Of a stretch of 64,000 bases of DNA, positions 62,306-64,000 are shown one piece after another. Each line of letters starts with the position of its first letter. The stretch's first letter is position 1. Made by a program: the position numbers and the translations under genes. The notes under the pieces were generated by a model. That model had not been told where the DNA came from, did not search any database, and saw only the letters and a list, made by a program, of their open reading frames with translations. Location: NCBI GenBank assembly GCA_963669285.2, contig CAXXSI010000025.1, positions 81,837 through 145,836 of the forward strand, written 5' to 3'. This DNA is from JAWKWH01 sp963669285 (GTDB taxonomy: Bacteria > Pseudomonadota > Alphaproteobacteria > Rhizobiales > Rhizobiaceae).

Positions 62306-63814
62306 TTAAAAGGCAAAATGCGTTTGCGACGCCTCCAAGGAATAGTCTGGATTTATGCGCAGCGCATCTCGCCATGACATTTCAGCCCCATGTTTAAGTC
62401 CTAAATGACCACACGTGGACGCAAGCAACACTCTGGAAATATCAGTATCCGGTTTTCGAATGATGCGTCGCTTCAGCAGTTTGCGAGATGTTTCATAGTT
62501 TTCCAGCTGAAACTGCGACGCGGCCAATACATGAAGATAAAAATCTGGCGAGGCCGGATCCAAGGAAACTCCGCGATTGATAGAGATTATCGCTTCTTTA
62601 CTCATCCCGCAAAAGTGCTTTGCCCAACCATACCTAACGTGATTGAAGGCCAAATCCGGAGCCAACTCTATTGCTGTACGAAGCTCTTTCAGTGCAAAAT
62701 CGTGTTCCTTCTGCCAGAGAATAACCGTTCCAAGTACGGATCGTGCAAATGGATTGGTTTCGTCCAGTCGAACGGATTTTTCAGACAAATCAATTGCATT
62801 GGTCAGGGATTCGGTTTCACTATCCCCCCAATCATTTATATATTCAATTAAGTATCCGAAGGCTAATTGGGAGTACGCATATGCATAAGTCGAATCAATC
62901 TCAATAGCTTCCTTAAAACAATTGATCGATTTTCTTAAATCAATTCTATTTGCATTTACCAACAAGTTACGCCCGCGAATTGATAATTCATATGCATCTA
63001 AATATTTTGTTTTTGTGAAAGGAATCCATATTTCATATTTATCTTTATTTATGGACGAATATATAATTTTGTTTGCGACAAAATTGTCTCGGCCATGAAT
63101 GCAATTGTTAATAGTTTCCATATTATAACTCGGACTAATACCAAGTTCTTCGTCAAGAATTTTTTTGCAATACCTATATTGTTGTGCGGCTGCTCCTCTT
63201 CGACCTACCAACATGTAAAGTTCCATCAGACGTGCGTGCACATCCTCTTGCAATCGGTCGACCTTCAACAGCTGGTGCGAAAGCTCGATGCCTTCGTGAT
63301 ATTTTTTTGCTGAGACGTAGCGATCGAGTAATCGCATCATCGCTCGCAGTGCTCGCTCCTCCAATAGTGACCGTTCTGATTCAACCCACTCTTCGAACGG
63401 TCGACAATCAAGGTGGAAGCCGTCGAGAAATGGGCCTTGGTAAAGGGCAATGGCTTGTTCGAGATCTTCGGTGGCAACGTTCGCACCTATACGGTCAGTA
63501 AATTCCCATGCATCCACATGGAGTTGTTTCGTATCGAGATAAATCACATCACCTTCAGATACAATTTGAACATCTGATTCAGATAATGCACGACGCAGTA
63601 TGGAGATGGCTTGCCGAAGATTTTTGCGTGCTTGTTGGTCGGCTTCGTTCGGCCATAGCAGCGCTGCTAGCTTGTCTCGATAGTGGAGTTTTCTGCGGGG
63701 CCACGCCAAGAACGAAAGCAAGGCTTTAGATTTTCGGGTACGGAATTTAGGGGCAGTTTCTTCATCGAAACTCGCCTCGAACCCGCCCAACATATTTAGT
63801 CGCATTGAGATCAT
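62306..63814 (-). CDS. SARP/BTAD-type transcriptional regulator with TPR domain
   Basis: This 502-residue protein has an N-terminal OmpR-like winged helix (about 1-95; TRKSKALLSFLAWPRRKLHY and LAALLWPNEADQQARKNLRQ) and a bacterial transcriptional activator domain (about 100-240). A stretch of about 55 residues without clear similarity (245-300) follows, then TPR-like repeats to the end (INCFKEAIEIDSTYAYAYSQ; LRTAIELAPDLAFNHVRYG). Such AfsR/SARP relatives activate nearby operons, but the target is outside the window. ATG 63814 has GGGG six bases upstream. The middle (about 62850-63200) is much AT-richer than its surroundings, suggesting transfer. Confidence 0.78.
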   Translation of the reverse strand: MISMRLNMLGGFEASFDEETAPKFRTRKSKALLSFLAWPRRKLHYRDKLAALLWPNEADQQARKNLRQAISILRRALSESDVQIVSEGDVIYLDTKQLHVDAWEFTDRIGANVATEDLEQAIALYQGPFLDGFHLDCRPFEEWVESERSLLEERALRAMMRLLDRYVSAKKYHEGIELSHQLLKVDRLQEDVHARLMELYMLVGRRGAAAQQYRYCKKILDEELGISPSYNMETINNCIHGRDNFVANKIIYSSINKDKYEIWIPFTKTKYLDAYELSIRGRNLLVNANRIDLRKSINCFKEAIEIDSTYAYAYSQLAFGYLIEYINDWGDSETESLTNAIDLSEKSVRLDETNPFARSVLGTVILWQKEHDFALKELRTAIELAPDLAFNHVRYGWAKHFCGMSKEAIISINRGVSLDPASPDFYLHVLAASQFQLENYETSRKLLKRRIIRKPDTDISRVLLASTCGHLGLKHGAEMSWRDALRINPDYSLEASQTHFAF

Positions 63815-64000
63815 CTGTGGCCCCTTTGGGTGCCGTGCAGAAGATTACATCGAAGTCAAAACACTTTTCAAACGACTTTTCACGAATTGTCGACGGCGCG
63901 TTGACGCCGCGATAGCGGTACGAAGCTAGACTCTGGCTGTTCGTAGTTCTTTCAGCAACGTAAAATAACGTGGTAATGAATACTCACAATCCGATTTATA

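Noticed and set aside
1..64000. CRISPR arrays, rRNA genes or complete insertion sequences
   Set aside because: I saw no regularly spaced direct repeats, no rRNA sequence and no intact transposase gene on either strand.

Overview
The window looks like a chromosomal segment of an alphaproteobacterium of the order Hyphomicrobiales (Rhizobiales), probably close to Hoeflea or the Phyllobacteriaceae. This placement is inferred from gene content: a homospermidine synthase, a Brucella Omp10-like lipoprotein, a CpdR response regulator just upstream of tRNA-Val(GAC), a small heat-shock gene with a ROSE-type leader, and the gltB/gltD and SPFH/NfeD neighbourhoods. Most of the window is dense, well-spaced housekeeping and accessory metabolism. 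Only the last 8 kb shows clear signs of mobile DNA.

1-3.6 kb is the 3' end of a nitrous-oxide reductase (nos) cluster, nosF(partial)-nosY-nosL-nosX, whose intact genes overlap by ATGA junctions, followed by a Crp/Fnr regulator of the NnrR type. 3.7-7.1 kb carries, on the minus strand, a di-heme c-type oxidoreductase overlapping an FG-GAP/ASPIC-UnbV protein, then a DUF1858 redox protein. The first of these starts inside the end of a ROK repressor gene. 7.1-14.6 kb is a complete D-xylose uptake and catabolism locus: xylR (ROK) divergent from xylF-H-G-B-A, with strong hairpins after xylF. 14.7-18 kb holds a ferredoxin-reductase-like flavoprotein, an MFS transporter and an SDR. 18-20.7 kb is modABC (molybdate uptake), divergent from homospermidine synthase.

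22-33.5 kb holds assorted single genes: an SRPBCC protein, an Omp10-like lipoprotein, a YugP-like protease, a PaaK-like ligase, a 5'-nucleotidase-LysM fusion, hemH, a sigma-54 activator, an M3 oligopeptidase and a threonine aldolase. 34-40.6 kb is gltB and gltD with a UPF0145 gene between them. 40.6-54.3 kb is envelope-oriented: an SGNH-like protein, a lytic transglycosylase, galU, an outer-membrane barrel, kdsD, NfeD/SPFH, an M15-like peptidase and a muramidase, plus eda and trhO.

54.5-64 kb is the most unusual part. A small heat-shock gene has a sigma-32-like promoter and a leader ending in a ROSE-type hairpin with the UUGCU signature over the ribosome-binding site. A 0.27-kb MITE-like element with perfect inverted repeats sits exactly between the stop codons of two convergent genes. 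A lysophospholipase gene, an N-formylglutamate amidohydrolase gene and a tyrosine integrase gene carry four one-base homopolymer frameshifts in all. Next to the integrase are a large symmetric hairpin and two tiny overlapping genes for very basic proteins, which I do not recognise. A SARP/BTAD-TPR regulator with an AT-rich middle closes the window.
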